From positions 1,444,986 through 1,508,985 of the forward strand of contig WLWY01000001.1 in assembly GCA_012103325.1 (NCBI GenBank): DNA of 64,000 bases. The letters are read 5' to 3'. This document shows positions 55,169 to 64,000 of the stretch, in pieces. How positions within the stretch are numbered: the stretch's first letter is position 1; every line of letters starts with the position of its first letter. The notes under the pieces are model-generated. The model was not told where the DNA came from and did not search any database. It saw nothing but the letters and a program-made list of their open reading frames with translations. Both the position numbers and the translations under genes were made by a program. Origin of the DNA: Alphaproteobacteria bacterium. GTDB taxonomy: Bacteria > Pseudomonadota > Alphaproteobacteria > UBA8366 > GCA-2717185.

Positions 55169-56461
55169 TCAGGGAGCCGCCGCTTCCACTTCTTCGGGTT
55201 GTGGCGGCCGCACGCGAACCGAGGAGATTTGGTTGCGCTGTCGGCGCAATATTTCGAACCGAAAGCCGTAAAAGGTGAAGATTTGACCCGGTTCGGGAAT
55301 GCGGCGGGCCTCGGTCAGGATCAGGCCGGCCAGCGTGACCGCGTTTTCGTCCGGCAAGTTCCATTCCATTTCGCGGTTCAAGTCGCGCAATGTCGCTGTA
55401 CCGGAGATGATATAGGTTCCGTCCGGCTGTCGGCGCATACCGGAGACCGCAACGTCGTGCTCGTCCTCAATGCTGCCAACGATCTCCTCCAGAATATCCT
55501 CGAGCGTCACGATGCCCATGACCGCGCCATACTCGTCCACGACGATCGCGAAATGCTCGCGGCGCGTCCGGAAGGCCTGTAGTTGATCCAATAACGTCGT
55601 GGTTTCCGGAATAAACCAAGGCTTGGCGGCAAGCAGGAGAATATCCAAATCTTCCGTAAGGCCGTTGCGGGCATGCAGTTCACGCAGCAGAGCCTTTGCG
55701 TGCAGAACGCCTACGATATTGTCCGGATCGCCGCGATATAGGGGAATTCGCGTGTAGGGGCTCGCCAGGGCCTGCTCCACGATGGCTCCAGGCGGGTCGG
55801 TAATATCGACGAGCGTCACATTCCGGCGATGGGTCATGATTTCTTCGACCTCGACATCGTCCAGGTCGAGAATGCTCCGCAACATCTGCCGTTCCTGGCG
55901 AATATCGGGGTCCGGACCTTCGTGCAGGTCGATGGCGCCGCGGAGTTCCTCTTCGCGGTGGCCGATGCTGATATCCTCCGCCAGTTCCAGTCCGAACGGT
56001 TTCACCGTTGCGCGAACCAGCCATTGGATGGCGAGGGTGATCGGCGCCAGAACGATCACGATAATCCTAATTATCGGTGCAACCGCCAGGGCCGCTTTGT
56101 CCGCATTGCCAATCGCGTAGGTCTTTGGCAGAACTTCCGCAAATATGACGATCAGCAAGGTCATGGCCATTGTCGCATAGGCAACGCCGGCGTCGCCGAA
56201 CATCAACAGCAGCACATAGGTGGCCAGAACCGACGCCAGAATATTGACGACATTATTGCCTAGCAGAATGGCGCCAATCAGCCTGTCTTTGCGGGCGTAG
56301 AGGGCGAGGACGGTCTTGGCGCGGTTGCTTCCCTGTTTAGCTTGCTGGTGAAGACGGGGAAGCGATGCCGCTGTAAGTGCGGTTTCCGATCCGGAAAAGA
56401 AGCCTGATATCAGAAGCAGGACGACAATCGCCGCAACCGCGATGAGCAACTCCACCGTCAT
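55169..56461 (-). CDS. HlyC/CorC family membrane protein (DUF21-CBS)
   Basis: A 430-residue protein. It has an N-terminal DUF21 membrane domain with about four helices (LLIAVAAIVVLLLISGFFSGSETALTAA at the start), a CBS pair in the middle (VEEIMTHRRNVTLVD, then FAIVVDEYGAVMGIVTLEDILEEIVG) and a C-terminal CorC/HlyC transporter-associated domain. Members affect magnesium/cobalt efflux. The ATG overlaps the aroB stop as ATGA, so it is the third gene of an aroK-aroB operon. Confidence 0.93.
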   Translation of the reverse strand: MTVELLIAVAAIVVLLLISGFFSGSETALTAASLPRLHQQAKQGSNRAKTVLALYARKDRLIGAILLGNNVVNILASVLATYVLLLMFGDAGVAYATMAMTLLIVIFAEVLPKTYAIGNADKAALAVAPIIRIIVIVLAPITLAIQWLVRATVKPFGLELAEDISIGHREEELRGAIDLHEGPDPDIRQERQMLRSILDLDDVEVEEIMTHRRNVTLVDITDPPGAIVEQALASPYTRIPLYRGDPDNIVGVLHAKALLRELHARNGLTEDLDILLLAAKPWFIPETTTLLDQLQAFRTRREHFAIVVDEYGAVMGIVTLEDILEEIVGSIEDEHDVAVSGMRRQPDGTYIISGTATLRDLNREMEWNLPDENAVTLAGLILTEARRIPEPGQIFTFYGFRFEILRRQRNQISSVRVRPPQPEEVEAAAP

Positions 56462-57573
56462 GATGAGACCGAATCTTCCAATATTGCGACAAGGTCCTCC
56501 GGCGCGACGTCTTGACTCAGGAACGCCTGGCCGATTCCTTTTACCAGAACGAAGGTCATGCGGCCGCCCCGTACCTTCTTGTCGCGTCCCATGTGCGCCA
56601 TCAGATCTTCCGCCTGCCAGGCGACACCCTGAAGGTGGTCCAGCCCGGTACTCAGGCCCATGGCGGCGAAGTGCCGATGAACACGGGCGGCATCTTCGGT
56701 CGAGCACAGCCCCATGCGGGCGGAAAGATCGAATGCCATGGCCGCCCCAATCGCGACCCCTTCGCCATGCAGCAGCATATCGCTGTATCCGGTTTCCGCT
56801 TCCAGGGCGTGGCCGAACGTGTGACCGAGATTGAGCAACGCGCGTTGTCCAGTCTCCCGTTCATCGGCCGCCACGATGTCGGCCTTCGCCTGGCAGCTTT
56901 TCACGACGGCTTTGCGGCGTCCGGCGCGGTCCCCCTCCCGTAACGCTGCCCCATGCCCTTCGAGCCAGGTGAAGAAGGCCGAGTCGTTGATCAGGCCATA
57001 TTTGACAACCTCCGCATAGCCGGCAAGGAATTCGCGCTGCGGCAGTGTATCGAGTACGCCGATATCGGCCAGGACGAGGCGGGGCTGATGGAACATGCCG
57101 ACCAAGTTCTTGCCATGTTCGGTATTGATCGCGGTTTTGCCGCCGACCGAACTGTCGACCTGGGCGAGCAGAGTCGTCGGTATCTGCACATAATCGATGC
57201 CGCGTAGCGTTATCGCCGCGGCGAACCCGGCTAGGTCGCCGATGACGCCACCACCAAGGGCGATGACCGTACTATCGCGCTCGACCCTGCGCGACAACAG
57301 CTCGCCGATCAGCTTTTGCAGATAGGCGAATCCCTTCGTTTGGTCGCCGGCCGGCAGTACCAGCGATTCGTATGAGATTCCGGCGTCGTCCAGGCTCCGC
57401 TGCACCGTTTCCAGGTGCAGTGCCGCGACATTTTCGTCGGTAACGATGAAGACGTGGTTCTGCTTCAGCACAGGTGCGATATGGCGGCCCGCTTCCGACA
57501 GGAGAGCATCTCCGGCCAGGATCTCGTAACTGCGCGCATCCAACTCCACGCGGATGATATCGTGCGTGCTCAC
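56458..57573 (-). CDS. aroB: 3-dehydroquinate synthase
   Basis: About 371 residues. It has the NAD-binding GGGVIGDLAGFAAA, then QIPTTLLAQVDSSVGGKTAIN, the zinc ligands in the H(x)nH region (NLGHTFGHALE, HGEGVAIGAAM) and the PQ-type EFLAGYAEVVKYG segment. It makes 3-dehydroquinate from DAHP, the second shikimate step. The GTG start overlaps the aroK stop as GTGA. Confidence 0.97.
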   Translation of the reverse strand: MSTHDIIRVELDARSYEILAGDALLSEAGRHIAPVLKQNHVFIVTDENVAALHLETVQRSLDDAGISYESLVLPAGDQTKGFAYLQKLIGELLSRRVERDSTVIALGGGVIGDLAGFAAAITLRGIDYVQIPTTLLAQVDSSVGGKTAINTEHGKNLVGMFHQPRLVLADIGVLDTLPQREFLAGYAEVVKYGLINDSAFFTWLEGHGAALREGDRAGRRKAVVKSCQAKADIVAADERETGQRALLNLGHTFGHALEAETGYSDMLLHGEGVAIGAAMAFDLSARMGLCSTEDAARVHRHFAAMGLSTGLDHLQGVAWQAEDLMAHMGRDKKVRGGRMTFVLVKGIGQAFLSQDVAPEDLVAILEDSVSS

Positions 57574-58127
57574 ACTGTCTTCCCTTCTTCGCGCAAATGT
57601 GCCGCGACGGCACTCAGAACGCTGTCGACCGTGTCCTCGGCGGGGCCGTCGATACTGTCGACCGTAATGTCTGCTTCCGCATAGATCGGATACCGTTTTT
57701 CGACCAGCTTTACGAGGGTTTCGTACGGCGCTTCCGTTTGCAGCAGCGGCCGGTCGGTGCGCCGTTTCACCCGTCGCCACAGAACATCGGTTTCCACGCG
57801 CAGCCAAACCGACAGACAATCGCGAAGAATCCGCGTCCGTGTCTGAGAATCGATGAACGCGCCGCCGCCCGTGGCGAGTATATGCACCGGCGCGGTGAGC
57901 AGGCGCTCGATGACACGGCGCTCGCCGTCGCGAAACGCCGCTTCACCGTGGCGTTCGAAGATATCCTCAATCGAGCATCCGGCCGCGTCGGCGATTGCAT
58001 CGTCGGCATCGACAAACGACAGTCCAAGCCGTGCCGCGATGCGGCGGCCGATCGCTGTCTTTCCGGCGCCCATCATACCAACCATAACGAGCGTTTTCGG
58101 TAGTTTAAGGGTTCTGATATCCGTCAT
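57570..58127 (-). CDS. aroK: shikimate kinase
   Basis: A 185-residue P-loop kinase with Walker A GMMGAGKTAIGRRIA (about 17-31), the shikimate-binding DADD at about 40-43, the ERHGEAAFRDGERRVI region and the GGGAF motif (about 88-92). It phosphorylates shikimate. It is the first gene of the aroK-aroB-CorC operon on the minus strand and is divergent from the small membrane protein gene at 58251. Confidence 0.97.
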   Translation of the reverse strand: MTDIRTLKLPKTLVMVGMMGAGKTAIGRRIAARLGLSFVDADDAIADAAGCSIEDIFERHGEAAFRDGERRVIERLLTAPVHILATGGGAFIDSQTRTRILRDCLSVWLRVETDVLWRRVKRRTDRPLLQTEAPYETLVKLVEKRYPIYAEADITVDSIDGPAEDTVDSVLSAVAAHLREEGKTV

Positions 58128-58250
58128 AAATCCGGCCGGCGACCGGTGGCTTCGTTGAATAGCATTTCAAGCAACTATAAACTGCCGCAGAATCAACATA
58201 GTCAAGCGCTACCTTATATCGGATGGGAGCGCGGTCAACGCATAGGTCTC

Positions 58251-58391
58251 ATGAGAAAATTTACACTGTTCCTTATTATCCTGCTCCTCGTCACGGTTGG
58301 CGGCGGGTTGGCTTTCCTGGCCACCTGGGATATTCCTGCCCCATCTCAGAAGGTTGAAAAAGTGCTGGATAATGACAGATTCGCGCGTTGA
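58251..58391 (+). CDS. small single-helix membrane protein, 46 aa
   Basis: Starts MRKFTLFLIILLLVTVGGGLAFL, one membrane helix, followed by a periplasmic tail TWDIPAPSQKVEKVLDNDRF. The proline-rich tail after the helix looks conserved in style with small alphaproteobacterial proteins seen at this position, though I cannot name the family. Its last 20 bases overlap the next gene's start, implying coupling. I chose the ATG at 58251 over an upstream one that would add a non-membrane leader. Confidence 0.7.
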   Translation: MRKFTLFLIILLLVTVGGGLAFLATWDIPAPSQKVEKVLDNDRFAR

Positions 58392-60237
58392 TCGACGTGT
58401 TGTGATCGCCGCGCAGTTTGCGGCGATTCTGATGATCGCGCCGGTAGCGTTTGCCGGCGACCGGTCGAATAATGTCGAACCAGGATCCGTCTGGCAGGTG
58501 GCCCAGAACACGGCGCCAGCACCACGACGTCTCTTGCCCCGTAAGCCCGTTGAGCCCGAATCGCCGCCCGCGGAACCCGAATCGGTAGCGCCGGTTGCGC
58601 CGGATCCGTTCGCGGAAGACCCGTCCGAGTACAAGGCGCGGTCGGGAATCGAGGTGGATCGGCTGCGCGGTCCCGATCCCGATGAAATCGGCACGATCGA
58701 TTTCCAGACCGGCGGCCTCGTTCGTACGATGTGGCAGTCCACGCCGGCCAAATACGTCGTTCATTTAATGCGGCAACTGCCCGATAGTATGGCGTCGCCG
58801 ACACTGCGCGATATTCTGCGCCGTCTGTTGCTAACCGCCGCTGACGCACCGGCCCGGGAAGAAGGAAGAGACTCTCCGAATCTGGTCGCGCTGCGGATTG
58901 AGCGCCTGCAAACGCTTGGTTTTCTTGGGTCCGCCTCGGCTCTTATGGAAATCGCGCCGAGGCGTCAGGGCGACGGCCGCTTGCTGCGCCTGCACGCGGA
59001 CAATTTGTTGATGCGCGGCGAAAACGAGGCAGCCTGCGCCGAGACGCGGCGGCGGGACATTCCGCTGGAAAAAACATACTGGCAGTATCTGCTGATATTT
59101 TGCCAAGTGCTGGACGGTAATCTCGAGGAAGCAGCGCTTGGCGCAAACCTGCTGGCGGAGAGTGTCGAATCGGCTGACCCGGCCTTCGCGGCGTTGATCG
59201 ATGCGCTGGTGCGGGGCGAAAATCCGTCCACCGGTGAGTTTGCCGAGGCGACGCCTCTTCTGTTCGCGGTGCTGCATTATGCCAGGCTGCCGATTCCGGC
59301 CGCCCTTTTTGAGCAGGCATCGCCGCCACTCCTTGCGATGATTGCCGCGTTTCCCGATGGCGACCTTGATCTTCGTCTTGCCGCCGCGGAGCGGGCCGCG
59401 CGTTTTGGCGCGCTGACGCCGGAGCGGTTGACACGAATTTACGCGGAGGCGGCGTTCTCCGGTGAGGATGTGGAAAATGCGTTGAGCATCGCCGAGTCGG
59501 TACGGTCGCCACGCGGGCGCGCCCTGCTCTATCAGGCCGCCGCGGCACAGAACGTGCCGACGGCGCGGGCCGAGGTGCTGCAGAAGGCGCTGTCGCTGGC
59601 GCGGGAGGACGGTGTCTATCCGTTGTCGGTCCGGCTTTTCAGTCCAATGTTGGGGGCGATTCTGCCATCGGCGGAGCTTTCCTGGTTTGCAGCGGACGCG
59701 GCACGCGCGTTGTACGCATTGGGACGTGCCGATTTGGCCGAACCCTGGGTCACTGGGCTGCGCTATGAGGTTTCACGCGATCCTGATGTGAAGCTTGCAG
59801 CGGATTCCCTGTGGGCCGCCGCGTCGCTGTCGTTGCCGTCAGCGGCTGAGGACGCTGCTGCGGCTGATGCATGGCGGGCTGCGGTTACCGCCCTGATGCC
59901 GACTCAGGCGCGGCGGCGGTTCGGGGATGCCTATGCACTGCTCGAAATGCAGGGGCTATCCTTGAGCGGTGGGCAATGGCGCGATGTTCTCGGCAATTTT
60001 GAACGGCGTGCGATGCAGCTTCCGGATCATACCTACCGCTCCGCGCTTGCAGACGCCGCGACGGCGGGCCGCGTGGGGGAAGCGCTGCTTCTTGCCGCTA
60101 TCGTTGCCGGCCATGACGGTCCGGGTGAAATGGATATCGGCGTGCTGCGGGAGATCGTCGTGTCGTTACGGCAGGTCGGTCTTATGGATGAGGCGCGTGC
60201 ATTGGTGATCGAGGCGGCTGTCGAAAAGGGGCTGTAA
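58372..60237 (+). CDS. large exported hypothetical protein, helical-repeat type
   Basis: A 621-residue protein with a signal peptide (VVIAAQFAAILMIAPVAFAGD). Then come a proline-rich segment (PRKPVEPESPPAEPESVAPVAPDPF) and about 500 residues of alanine/leucine-rich helices with the look of TPR/HEAT-like repeats. No catalytic motif is recognised. It overlaps the small membrane protein gene by 20 bases and its stop comes just before the proposed xerD start. It is probably periplasmic or membrane-associated. The neighbour relation suggests that the two small-plus-large proteins act together. Confidence 0.8.
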   Translation: MTDSRVDRRVVIAAQFAAILMIAPVAFAGDRSNNVEPGSVWQVAQNTAPAPRRLLPRKPVEPESPPAEPESVAPVAPDPFAEDPSEYKARSGIEVDRLRGPDPDEIGTIDFQTGGLVRTMWQSTPAKYVVHLMRQLPDSMASPTLRDILRRLLLTAADAPAREEGRDSPNLVALRIERLQTLGFLGSASALMEIAPRRQGDGRLLRLHADNLLMRGENEAACAETRRRDIPLEKTYWQYLLIFCQVLDGNLEEAALGANLLAESVESADPAFAALIDALVRGENPSTGEFAEATPLLFAVLHYARLPIPAALFEQASPPLLAMIAAFPDGDLDLRLAAAERAARFGALTPERLTRIYAEAAFSGEDVENALSIAESVRSPRGRALLYQAAAAQNVPTARAEVLQKALSLAREDGVYPLSVRLFSPMLGAILPSAELSWFAADAARALYALGRADLAEPWVTGLRYEVSRDPDVKLAADSLWAAASLSLPSAAEDAAAADAWRAAVTALMPTQARRRFGDAYALLEMQGLSLSGGQWRDVLGNFERRAMQLPDHTYRSALADAATAGRVGEALLLAAIVAGHDGPGEMDIGVLREIVVSLRQVGLMDEARALVIEAAVEKGL

Positions 60238-60240
60238 ACC

Positions 60241-61158
60241 ATCTCGCATCTTGTTGATTTATTTCTCGAGATGATGGCGGCCGAGCGTGGTGCCGCGGTC
60301 AACACAATTGCGGCGTATGGGCGGGATCTGGAGTCCTATGTCGATTACCTTTCGGCGCAGGGCACAGCCGTCAAAACCGCGACGACCCGCGACATCCGCA
60401 ATTATATCGCGACCTTCGACAACGCCCGGATTTCGCCGAGTACAGCGGCGCGGCGGCTATCGTCGATTCGCCAGTTCCATCAGTTCCTTTATGTCGACGG
60501 CATACGCGCCGATGACCCGACGGTCGTTATCGACAGCCCGCGCCGCAGCCGTTCCCTTCCGAAGGTGTTGAGCGAGGGGGATGTGGATCGTCTGCTCGAC
60601 GCCGCTGCTGCTGGAAAGGGCGCGGATGGGCGGCGTGTGCAGGCCATGATCGAGCTGCTTTATGCAACCGGACTGAGGGTCTCGGAATTAGTTAGTCTGC
60701 CCTTGACGGCGTGCCTGCGGGACCGGGATTTCCTAATCGTTCAGGGCAAGGGCTCGAAGGAGCGGCTGGTGCCCCTGAGCCTGCCCGCTTGCGAAGCCGT
60801 CGACGCCTATCGTGCGCTGCGGCAGCAGCATATATCCGGCGAGGGCGACTCGCGCTGGCTGTTTCCGTCGCGCGGCGCGTCGGGCCATATCACGCGTCAG
60901 CGCTTCGGTCAGATGCTGAAGGCGCTGACGATTGCGGCCGGCGTCGATCCGGACAAGGTCAGCCCGCACGTGTTGCGCCACGCGTTCGCCAGTCATCTGC
61001 TTGCGAACGGTGCGGATTTGCGCAGCGTGCAGAAGATGCTGGGCCATGCGGATATCTCCACGACGCAAATCTATACGCATGTTATCGATGCACGGTTGCA
61101 ATCGCTTGTTGCCCGCGCCCATCCGCTCGCCGGCGCTGCGCGGCGCACCGGGAAATAA
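60241..61158 (+). CDS. xerD: tyrosine recombinase XerD, with a proposed ATC start
   Basis: About 305 residues. The catalytic residues are all visible: Arg in ATGLRVSELVSL, Lys in QGKGSKERLVPL, HxxR in HVLRHAFASHLL, His in MLGHADISTTQIYTHV and the Tyr nucleophile in the same segment. It resolves chromosome dimers at dif with XerC. From the first ATG (60271) the N-terminus would lack the usual helix; upstream in frame are SHLVDLFLE codons preceded by ATC at 60241, where XerD proteins normally have methionine. The previous in-frame codons are ACC and the neighbour's stop TAA, so no normal start exists there. Confidence 0.93.
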   Translation: MSHLVDLFLEMMAAERGAAVNTIAAYGRDLESYVDYLSAQGTAVKTATTRDIRNYIATFDNARISPSTAARRLSSIRQFHQFLYVDGIRADDPTVVIDSPRRSRSLPKVLSEGDVDRLLDAAAAGKGADGRRVQAMIELLYATGLRVSELVSLPLTACLRDRDFLIVQGKGSKERLVPLSLPACEAVDAYRALRQQHISGEGDSRWLFPSRGASGHITRQRFGQMLKALTIAAGVDPDKVSPHVLRHAFASHLLANGADLRSVQKMLGHADISTTQIYTHVIDARLQSLVARAHPLAGAARRTGK

Positions 61159-61235
61159 GTCGCTTGGGCAACGTTTTCAAAGCGGTTCAGCTGTGTTAGG
61201 AACGCGTCCACCTCAGAATCCGGGCGGCGGTTCCC

Positions 61236-62195
61236 ATGCAGACCTTTCTTGAATTCGAACGCCCCATCGCGGAGCTGGAAAGCAAGATTGAGGAGCTTCG
61301 GCATCTTTCCGACGCCGGCGACATCAATATTGCGGACGAGGTGGGTAAGTTGCAGACCGAGGCCGACCGCCTGCTGCAACAAGCCTATGCCAATCTTACG
61401 CCGTGGCAGAAGGTTCAGGTCGCGCGGCATCCGGGCCGGCCGCATTGCAGCGCCTATATCGAGGGGCTGATCGAAGATTTTACGCCGTTGGCCGGCGACC
61501 GCGTGTTTGCTGAAGATGCGGCGGTGATGGGCGGTCTCGGCCGGTTCCGCGGCTATTCCTGCGTGGTCATCGGAACTGAAAAGGGCTCCGATACGTCATC
61601 CCGCGTCGCCCATAATTTCGGCATGGCGCGGCCGGAAGGCTACCGTAAGGCGCAGCGTCTGATGCACCTGGCCAGCCGCTTCCATTTGCCGGTGATTACG
61701 CTGGTCGATACGACGGGCGCCTATCCCGGTGTCGGTGCGGAGGAAAGAGGCCAGGCGGAAGCGATCGCGCGCTCGATCGAGACTTGTCTTTCGCTGGAAG
61801 TGCCGCTGATCAGCGTCGTCATCGGCGAAGGTGGATCGGGCGGAGCCATCGCCTTGGCGGCGGCGAATATGGTCCTGATGCTGGAGCACAGCATTTACTC
61901 CGTGATCGCGCCGGAAGCATGCTCGTCCATTCTGTGGCGCAGCGTCGATCAGGCGCAGGACGCGGCCGAAGCATTGCGTTTGACCGCGCGCGATATGCTG
62001 ACGTTCGGCGTTATCGATCAAATCGTCGTGGAACCAATGGGCGGCGCACACCGGAATCCGGCGACGACAATCGATGCCGTCGGCGATGCCATCGAACTCG
62101 CCCTCGCCGACCTCCGGCCGCTGGACGGCGCGATGCTGCGTGCGCAGCGCCGCGAAAAATTCATGAAAATAGACGGCTCGGCTGCGGGCCTATAG
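61236..62195 (+). CDS. accA: acetyl-CoA carboxylase carboxyltransferase subunit alpha
   Basis: A 319-residue protein of the usual length. It has LEFERPIAELESKIEELR at the start, HPGRPHCSAYIEGLIEDF, the crotonase-fold core GMARPEGYRKAQRLMHLA, TLVDTTGAYPGVGAEERGQAEAIA and GEGGSGGAIALAAAN with the oxyanion glycines. With AccD it transfers carboxyl from biotin to acetyl-CoA in fatty-acid synthesis. It ends 21 bases before the convergent secA stop. Confidence 0.97.
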   Translation: MQTFLEFERPIAELESKIEELRHLSDAGDINIADEVGKLQTEADRLLQQAYANLTPWQKVQVARHPGRPHCSAYIEGLIEDFTPLAGDRVFAEDAAVMGGLGRFRGYSCVVIGTEKGSDTSSRVAHNFGMARPEGYRKAQRLMHLASRFHLPVITLVDTTGAYPGVGAEERGQAEAIARSIETCLSLEVPLISVVIGEGGSGGAIALAAANMVLMLEHSIYSVIAPEACSSILWRSVDQAQDAAEALRLTARDMLTFGVIDQIVVEPMGGAHRNPATTIDAVGDAIELALADLRPLDGAMLRAQRREKFMKIDGSAAGL

Positions 62196-62216
62196 AGCGT
62201 CGGGCAGTGCTACTGC

Positions 62217-64000
62217 CTAAATCTTCCCGTGACAGTGTTTGAACTTCTTGCCTGAGCCGCACGGGCACTGTGCGTTACGGGGGACCTTTCCCCATGTCGA
62301 AGGATCGTCCGGGTCAGCCGGTCCGGTTGGCCGCCGCCGCACGGTCGTTGCGGTGTCGCCGTCCATATCGGTTGCGCCGAAGCCCAGGGCCTCGTGCTCC
62401 TCCGCCATGTCGGGCTGCTCGCGCTGGAACATTTCTTCGGGCTGGCCCTCGACGCGAAGCTCGATGCGGCACAGGACGTTCGTGACCATTTCCCGGACGC
62501 TGCCGAGCATCTGCTCGAACATGGTGAAGGCTTCGCTTTTGTATTCGTTGAGCGGGTCGCGCTGCGCATAGGCGCGCAGATTGACGCCTTGCCGTAGGTG
62601 GTCGAGCTGGAGCAAATGGTCTTTCCAGCATTGATCGAGAATCTGCAGCAGCAGGCTCTTTTCGGCCATCCGCATGAGCTCGGGGCCGTAGTCCGCCGCT
62701 TTCTTAGCGAGGGTCCGGTCAACCGCCGTGTTGATCCGCTCTTCGATTTCCTCGTCGGCGATGCCTTCTTCCGCAGCCCATTCGGAGACCGGAAGGTCGA
62801 GGCCGAAAATGCGCAGGCATTCCTCGTGCAGGCTGTCGGTATCCCATTGCTCCGCATACGCATTTTCCGGAATGCATTTGGCGACCAGATCCTCGACGAT
62901 CTGGTGGCGCATATCCACGACTTCTTCGCTGACGTCTTCCGTGCGCATCAGATCCTTGCGCTGTTCGTAAATGACCTTGCGTTGATCATTCATCACATCG
63001 TCGTATTTCAGGAGCTGCTTGCGAATGTCGAAATTGCGCGCTTCGACCTTTTGCTGCGCTTTCTCAAGCGCCTTGTTGATCCAGGGGTGGATGATCGCTT
63101 CCCCGTCCTCGAGCCCGAGCTTGCCGAGCATGGAGTCCATACGCTCGGACCCGAAAATCCGCATCAGATCGTCTTCGAGGCAGACAAAGAATTTCGAGTC
63201 ACCGGGATCGCCCTGACGGCCGGCGCGGCCGCGGAGCTGATTGTCGATACGGCGCGATTCGTGGCGTTCCGTGCCCAGTACGTAGAGCCCGCCGGCTTCG
63301 AGCACAACCGCCCGTTTTTCCTCGATTTCCTGCTCGATCGTCGCGATGCGCTTTCCGCGTTCGGCTTCATCCGCGACATCGGCGAGTTCGCGCGCGATGC
63401 GCATTTCCAGATTGCCGCCGAGCTGAATATCGGTGCCGCGACCCGCCATGTTGGTCGCGATGGTGACCGCGCCCGGGAAACCGGCATCCGCGATAATATG
63501 CGCTTCCTGCTCGTGATGCCGGGCGTTGAGGACACTGTGCTTGATCTTGCGCTTTTTCAGCTCGCCAGCGAGCTCTTCCGAATTCTCGATGCTGACCGTA
63601 CCGACGAGCACGGGTTGCTTGCGCTCCTGGCACTCTTCGATTTGGGTGATGATCGCGTCGTATTTCTCGCGTTTCGACCGGTAGACCTCGTCGTCCTGGT
63701 CGTCGCGAATCATTTGCTTGTTGGTCGGTATTTCGACCACTTCGAGCCCGTAGATTTCCGCAAACTCACCCGCTTCCGTCGTCGCCGTACCCGTCATGCC
63801 GGAGAGCTTGGGGTACAGCCGGAAATAGTTCTGGAAGGTGATCGAGGCGAGCGTCTGATTTTCCTGCTGGACGGTGACACCTTCTTTGGCTTCCAGCGCC
63901 TGATGCTGCCCTTCGGAATAGCGGCGCCCTTCCATCATGCGGCCGGTAAATTCGTCGATGATGACGATCTTGCCGTCTTTGACGATGTAATCCTTGTCGA
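62217..64000 (-). CDS. secA: protein translocase ATPase SecA (N-terminal part beyond the window)
   Basis: About 594 codons are visible and the frame continues past base 64000 without a start. Recognisable parts are the [17 protein letters not shown] segment, [11 protein letters not shown], the second nucleotide-binding domain ([41 protein letters not shown]), the helical scaffold, and the C-terminal zinc-binding tail [14 protein letters not shown]. SecA drives preproteins through SecYEG. The first nucleotide-binding domain is off the window. Confidence 0.97.
   Translation of the reverse strand, partial: DKDYIVKDGKIVIIDEFTGRMMEGRRYSEGQHQALEAKEGVTVQQENQTLASITFQNYFRLYPKLSGMTGTATTEAGEFAEIYGLEVVEIPTNKQMIRDDQDDEVYRSKREKYDAIITQIEECQERKQPVLVGTVSIENSEELAGELKKRKIKHSVLNARHHEQEAHIIADAGFPGAVTIATNMAGRGTDIQLGGNLEMRIARELADVADEAERGKRIATIEQEIEEKRAVVLEAGGLYVLGTERHESRRIDNQLRGRAGRQGDPGDSKFFVCLEDDLMRIFGSERMDSMLGKLGLEDGEAIIHPWINKALEKAQQKVEARNFDIRKQLLKYDDVMNDQRKVIYEQRKDLMRTEDVSEEVVDMRHQIVEDLVAKCIPENAYAEQWDTDSLHEECLRIFGLDLPVSEWAAEEGIADEEIEERINTAVDRTLAKKAADYGPELMRMAEKSLLLQILDQCWKDHLLQLDHLRQGVNLRAYAQRDPLNEYKSEAFTMFEQMLGSVREMVTNVLCRIELRVEGQPEEMFQREQPDMAEEHEALGFGATDMDGDTATTVRRRPTGPADPDDPSTWGKVPRNAQCPCGSGKKFKHCHGKI

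Overview
The window reads as a chromosomal segment of an alphaproteobacterium, probably of the Rhodospirillales type (inference). Supporting signs are moderately high GC outside a few islands, dense operons with ATGA/GTGA start-stop overlaps, an aerobic cobaltochelatase cobS-cobT pair with an upstream J-domain gene, class I lysyl-tRNA synthetase, a single-chain methylmalonyl-CoA mutase with MeaB, glutathione-dependent formaldehyde detoxification, and an aroK-aroB-CorC operon near xerD, accA and secA.

Layout. Positions 1-1533 hold a coupled alpha/beta hydrolase (cut by the window edge) and class II glutamine amidotransferase. Positions 1638-14906 are a surface-polysaccharide locus, visibly more AT-rich than its flanks: a GT39-type membrane glycosyltransferase, a GT2 split by a complete IS66-family element (4460-6880, exact 8-bp target duplication), a DUF354 protein, a second GT2, a nitroreductase-fold protein, a polysaccharide pyruvyl transferase, a Wzx-type flippase and a GT4. 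Positions 15020-18810 carry the formaldehyde genes fghA and frmA on the minus strand with a Tat-exported sulfatase between them on the plus strand. Then follow lysK, a class IV aminotransferase, pyrD, a degenerate TipF-like EAL protein and an alpha/beta hydrolase. Positions 26071-27655 are a decaying patch: an MFS transporter frameshifted at a run of eight G, and the 3' remnant of a luciferase-like monooxygenase.

Positions 27892-33792 hold small stress and metabolic genes: a zinc-ribbon protein, an alpha-beta barrel protein, GST, a HAD phosphatase, DUF302 and YeeE/YedE, an Anbu proteasome-like protease without its usual partners, and glutaminase. A Rieske oxygenase at 33841-35187 is followed by a minus-strand DUF3299 / DUF2796 / ABC ATPase / FtsX-like permease cluster with a Zur-like palindrome, resembling the Zrg zinc-uptake system. 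Methylmalonyl-CoA mutase, a 1065-residue membrane-anchored coiled-coil repeat protein and a GNAT follow. An AT-rich accessory pocket (about 45490-47230) contains degenerate tandem repeats and genes I do not recognise. Then come VOC, a small coupled protein, MeaB and an amidase.

The most interesting locus is 50356-51120. It is a glutaredoxin-like/DinB fusion whose frame is open except for an in-frame TGA exactly where the first active-site cysteine of a CxxC motif belongs, so it is either a selenoprotein (UxxC) or a fresh nonsense mutation. A second, scattered pattern is that three genes (zinc ribbon, YeeE/YedE, XerD) have no normal start at the expected N-terminus but an ATA, ATT or ATC there. 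The window ends with rpmB behind a promoter and leader hairpin, cobT/cobS/DnaJ, CorC-aroB-aroK, a small membrane protein plus a large exported protein, xerD, accA and the C-terminal two thirds of secA. No tRNA, rRNA or CRISPR array was recognised. Reading was by eye; no database search was run.
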